DNA of 64,000 nt from Yoonia sp. GPGPB17 (GTDB taxonomy: Bacteria > Pseudomonadota > Alphaproteobacteria > Rhodobacterales > Rhodobacteraceae), in assembly GCF_037892195.1 (NCBI RefSeq), contig NZ_JATACI010000002.1:2914001-2978000 (forward strand), in the 5' to 3' direction. This document shows, piece by piece, positions 61,844-64,000 of this stretch (positions are counted from its first letter, which is position 1; each line of letters opens with the position of its first letter). A program made the translations under genes and the position numbers. The notes under the pieces are model-generated. The model ran no database searches. It was given only the letters and a program-made list of their open reading frames with translations, and was not told where the DNA came from.

Positions 61844-62050
61844 ATGAACGCCAATGAACTGCGGGACAAGACGCCCGATCAGCTTCGTGAAGAGCTGGTG
61901 AACCTGAAAAAAGAGAGCTTCAATCTGCGTTTCCAGCAGGCCACTGGTCAGCTGGAAAACACAGCAGGCATCCGTGCGGCCCGCCGCAACGCTGCCAAAG
62001 TGAAGACAATCCTGAACGAAAAGGCCGCAGCGGCCGCCAAGGAGGCTTAA
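61844..62050 (+). CDS. rpmC: 50S ribosomal protein L29
   Basis: The 68-residue product starts [20 protein letters not shown] and ends in an Ala/Lys-rich helix ([11 protein letters not shown]). AAGGAA precedes the ATG at 61844. It reopens the ribosomal series after the NADAR/TIGR02466 insertion, so it needs its own promoter; TTGGGA-18-CTTATA (61745-61774) is a weak candidate. Confidence 0.95.
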   Translation: MNANELRDKTPDQLREELVNLKKESFNLRFQQATGQLENTAGIRAARRNAAKVKTILNEKAAAAAKEA

Positions 62051-62053
62051 TCT

Positions 62054-62284
62054 ATGCCTAAGCGTATCCTGCAAGGGGTTGTGACAAGCAACCAGAACGC
62101 CCAGACCGTCACCGTTTCGGTCGAGCGTCGCTATAAGCACCCGCTGCTTCAGAAAACCATTCGTAAGTCGAAGAAATATCGTGCTCACGATGAAAACAAC
62201 GCTTTCAACGTAGGTGACACAGTTCGCATTCAGGAATGTGCGCCGAAATCGAAAACAAAACGCTGGGAGGTTGTTGCCTCCTAA
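62054..62284 (+). CDS. rpsQ: 30S ribosomal protein S17
   Basis: The 76-residue product starts [20 protein letters not shown] and has [20 protein letters not shown]. It begins three bases after rpmC, with AAGGAGG inside the end of rpmC. It is an early 16S-binding protein. An 80-base spacer precedes rplN. Confidence 0.97.
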   Translation: MPKRILQGVVTSNQNAQTVTVSVERRYKHPLLQKTIRKSKKYRAHDENNAFNVGDTVRIQECAPKSKTKRWEVVAS

Positions 62285-62364
62285 GGCAGCGACACCCGGT
62301 TTAATCGAAACCCTGGGCCCCCGGACAGAAATCGGGATTTGCCCATAGGTCGGAAGGAAACCAA

Positions 62365-62733
62365 ATGATCCAGATGCAGACCAATCTGGATGTTGCTGAC
62401 AACAGCGGCGCTCGCCGTGTTCAGTGCATCAAGGTTCTGGGTGGTTCTCACCGTCGTTACGCCAGTGTTGGAGACATCATTGTCGTATCCGTCAAAGAGG
62501 CCATTCCACGCGGTCGCGTAAAGAAGGGTGACGTCCGTAAGGCCGTCGTCGTGCGCACCGCCAAAGAAGTCCGTCGCGAAGATGGCACAGCCATCCGCTT
62601 TGACAGCAACGCTGCTGTCATCCTCAACAACAACAATGAGCCGATCGGTACACGTATCTTTGGCCCGGTTGTTCGTGAGTTGCGCGCGAAAAACTTCATG
62701 AAAATCATCTCACTTGCTCCGGAGGTGCTGTAA
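62365..62733 (+). CDS. rplN: 50S ribosomal protein L14
   Basis: The 122-residue product starts [20 protein letters not shown] and has [20 protein letters not shown] and [24 protein letters not shown] precedes the ATG; rplX starts two bases after the stop. Confidence 0.98.
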   Translation: MIQMQTNLDVADNSGARRVQCIKVLGGSHRRYASVGDIIVVSVKEAIPRGRVKKGDVRKAVVVRTAKEVRREDGTAIRFDSNAAVILNNNNEPIGTRIFGPVVRELRAKNFMKIISLAPEVL

Positions 62734-62735
62734 TT

Positions 62736-63041
62736 ATGGCTGCGAAACTCCGTAAAGGCGACGAAGTGATCGTTCTTGCTGGCAAGGACAAGGGTAAGAA
62801 GGGCACAATCAGCTCTGTCGATCCCAAGTCTGGCAAAGCGGTTGTTGATGGCATCAACATTGCTGTCCGTCACCAAAAGCAAACCCAGGCAACACAGGGT
62901 GGCCGCACGCCAAAGGCGATGCCGATCCAGCTGTCGAACCTGGCCATCGTTGACAGCAATGGCAAAGCAACCCGCGTCGGCTTCCGTATGGATGGCGACA
63001 ACAAGGTGCGTTTCGCCAAGACAACAGGGGATGCGATCTAA
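62736..63041 (+). CDS. rplX: 50S ribosomal protein L24
   Basis: The 101-residue product has the KOW motif [20 protein letters not shown] and the [20 protein letters not shown] tail. GGAGG precedes its ATG. Its in-frame GCT-GGC (62778-62783) is intact. The stop overlaps the rplE start by one base (TAATG). Confidence 0.97.
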   Translation: MAAKLRKGDEVIVLAGKDKGKKGTISSVDPKSGKAVVDGINIAVRHQKQTQATQGGRTPKAMPIQLSNLAIVDSNGKATRVGFRMDGDNKVRFAKTTGDAI

Positions 63042-63604
63042 TGCTTGATGCTGCAAACTATAGCCCCCGTCTCAAGGACCTTTATGCATCCACCATACGT
63101 GGTGCGATGAAAGAAGAGTTCGGTTATAAAAACGAAATGCAGATCCCGAAGCTGGACAAAATCGTCCTGAACATCGGCTGCGGTGCAGAAGCTGTCCGTG
63201 ACAGCAAGAAAGCAAAAACCGCACAGGAAGATCTGACGACCATCGCCGGTCAGAAGGCCATGACAACACGTGCCAAGAAATCCATCGCTGGTTTCCGCGT
63301 CCGTGAAGACATGCCGCTGGGTGCAAAGGTCACTTTGCGCGGCGACCGTATGTTTGAATTCCTTGATCGTCTGATCACGGTCGCAATGCCACGTATCCGC
63401 GACTTCCGCGGCGTATCCGGCAAATCCTTCGACGGCCGCGGCAACTATGCCACCGGCATCAAAGAGCACCTGATCTTCCCAGAAATCAACTTCGACAAGA
63501 TCGATGAGAACTGGGGCATGGACATCGTGATCTGCACAACAGCGAACACTGACGCTGAAGCAAAGGCACTGTTGAAGCACTTCAACATGCCGTTCAACAG
63601 CTGA
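63041..63604 (+). CDS. rplE: 50S ribosomal protein L5
   Basis: The 187-residue product has [20 protein letters not shown] and [20 protein letters not shown]. It binds 5S rRNA in the central protuberance. It overlaps rplX by one base, and rpsN follows after 13 bases. Confidence 0.98.
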   Translation: MLDAANYSPRLKDLYASTIRGAMKEEFGYKNEMQIPKLDKIVLNIGCGAEAVRDSKKAKTAQEDLTTIAGQKAMTTRAKKSIAGFRVREDMPLGAKVTLRGDRMFEFLDRLITVAMPRIRDFRGVSGKSFDGRGNYATGIKEHLIFPEINFDKIDENWGMDIVICTTANTDAEAKALLKHFNMPFNS

Positions 63605-63617
63605 GGGGAAATTAGAT

Positions 63618-63923
63618 ATGGCTAAGAAATCCATGATCGCACGCGAAGTGAAGCGTGAAAAGCTGGTCAAGCAGTACGCCGAAAAGCGTGCCGCCTTGAA
63701 GGCAATCATCAACGACAAAGAGGTTCCCGTAGAAGAGCGGTTCAAAGCAACGCTTGAACTGGCGAAACTGCCACGGAACTCCTCTGCGACCCGTTTGCAT
63801 AACCGTTGCCAGCTCACCGGGCGCCCACACGCCTACTACCGTAAACTCAAGATCAGCCGGATCGCGCTGCGGGACCTTGGTTCCAATGGCGAAATCCCCG
63901 GTATGGTCAAGTCAAGCTGGTAA
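63618..63923 (+). CDS. rpsN: 30S ribosomal protein S14
   Basis: The 101-residue product starts [20 protein letters not shown] and has [20 protein letters not shown]. It is the long, zinc-free form (no CxxC pairs). GGGGAAA precedes the ATG; rpsH follows after 12 bases. Confidence 0.97.
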   Translation: MAKKSMIAREVKREKLVKQYAEKRAALKAIINDKEVPVEERFKATLELAKLPRNSSATRLHNRCQLTGRPHAYYRKLKISRIALRDLGSNGEIPGMVKSSW

Positions 63924-63935
63924 GGAGCACATATT

Positions 63936-64000
63936 ATGAATGATCCTATCGGTGATATGCTCACACGTATCCGCAACGGCCAGATGCGCGGCAAAGCGTC
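63936..64000 (+). CDS. rpsH: 30S ribosomal protein S8, N-terminal part
   Basis: The frame from ATG 63936 reads MNDPIGDMLTRIRNGQMRGK and runs off the window edge. TAAGGAG upstream is the ribosome site. The sequence and order (rplE-rpsN-rpsH) identify S8, the translational repressor of the spc operon in enterobacteria. Confidence 0.95.
   Translation, partial: MNDPIGDMLTRIRNGQMRGKA

Overview
The window comes from an alphaproteobacterium of the Rhodobacterales (Roseobacter group). The evidence is a stand-alone F1 ATP synthase operon (atpHAGDC), a 1378-residue RpoB and 1415-residue RpoC of the alphaproteobacterial type, an acetate cluster (acs, adk, DUF4212, symporter, CNMP-CBS-DUF294 protein, DnaQ-like exonuclease), and DUF2793 and TIGR02466 proteins. 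There are no rRNA or tRNA genes, insertion sequences, CRISPR arrays or obvious prophage.

Layout. 1-3.7 kb: end of a phosphomannomutase gene facing gmd-fcl-galE, which make GDP-fucose and UDP-galactose for surface polysaccharide. 3.9-6.3 kb: a short DUF2793 protein, then a methyltransferase and an ATP-grasp-like protein transcribed apart. 6.5-11.5 kb: atpHAGDC. 11.7-24.9 kb, minus strand: rplK-rplA, rplJ-rplL-rpoB-(small lipoprotein)-rpoC, with a PAS-GGDEF-EAL gene facing the other way between rplA and rplJ; secE and nusG are not next to rplK. 25.3-28.2 kb: SGNH hydrolase and NUDIX pair, then thioredoxin-TPR, LON-N and Trm112 genes. 28.3-36.9 kb: the acetate activation and uptake cluster. 37.3-48 kb: UbiH-type monooxygenase, amidase, ACT protein, aminotransferase, ftsK, an OYE-type reductase, a UspA protein, a DMT permease and a lipoprotein. 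48.1-64 kb: rpsL-rpsG-fusA-tuf, then rpsJ-rplC-rplD-rplW, rplB to rplP, and rpmC to rpsH.

The ribosomal supercluster is cut at three boundaries by non-ribosomal genes: a lipoprotein gene between tuf and rpsJ, an AbiTii-type defence gene between rplW and rplB, and a NADAR gene (carrying an in-frame TGA) plus a TIGR02466 gene between rplP and rpmC. A terminator precedes each cut. Downstream of the first two I can see a good promoter: TTTACA-17-TATACG for rpsJ (matching the rpsL promoter) and TTGCCA-17-TACATC for rplB (matching the atpH promoter).

Many genes are broken by small frame disruptions, of two kinds. One kind is a one-base loss next to a homopolymer (rplK, rplA, DUF4212, amidase, aminotransferase, ftsK, DMT permease, a lipoprotein, AbiTii). 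The other is unusual: in atpA, atpD, rpoB, rplB, the SGNH gene and the DUF294 gene the break sits at an in-frame Ala-Gly pair where the expected GGC reads TAAGC, TAGC or GAAGC. Restoring GGC gives the usual length or sequence each time. This is probably an assembly or consensus artefact, but the codon-phase regularity deserves a check against raw reads. Gene coordinates below span the whole gene across such breaks.
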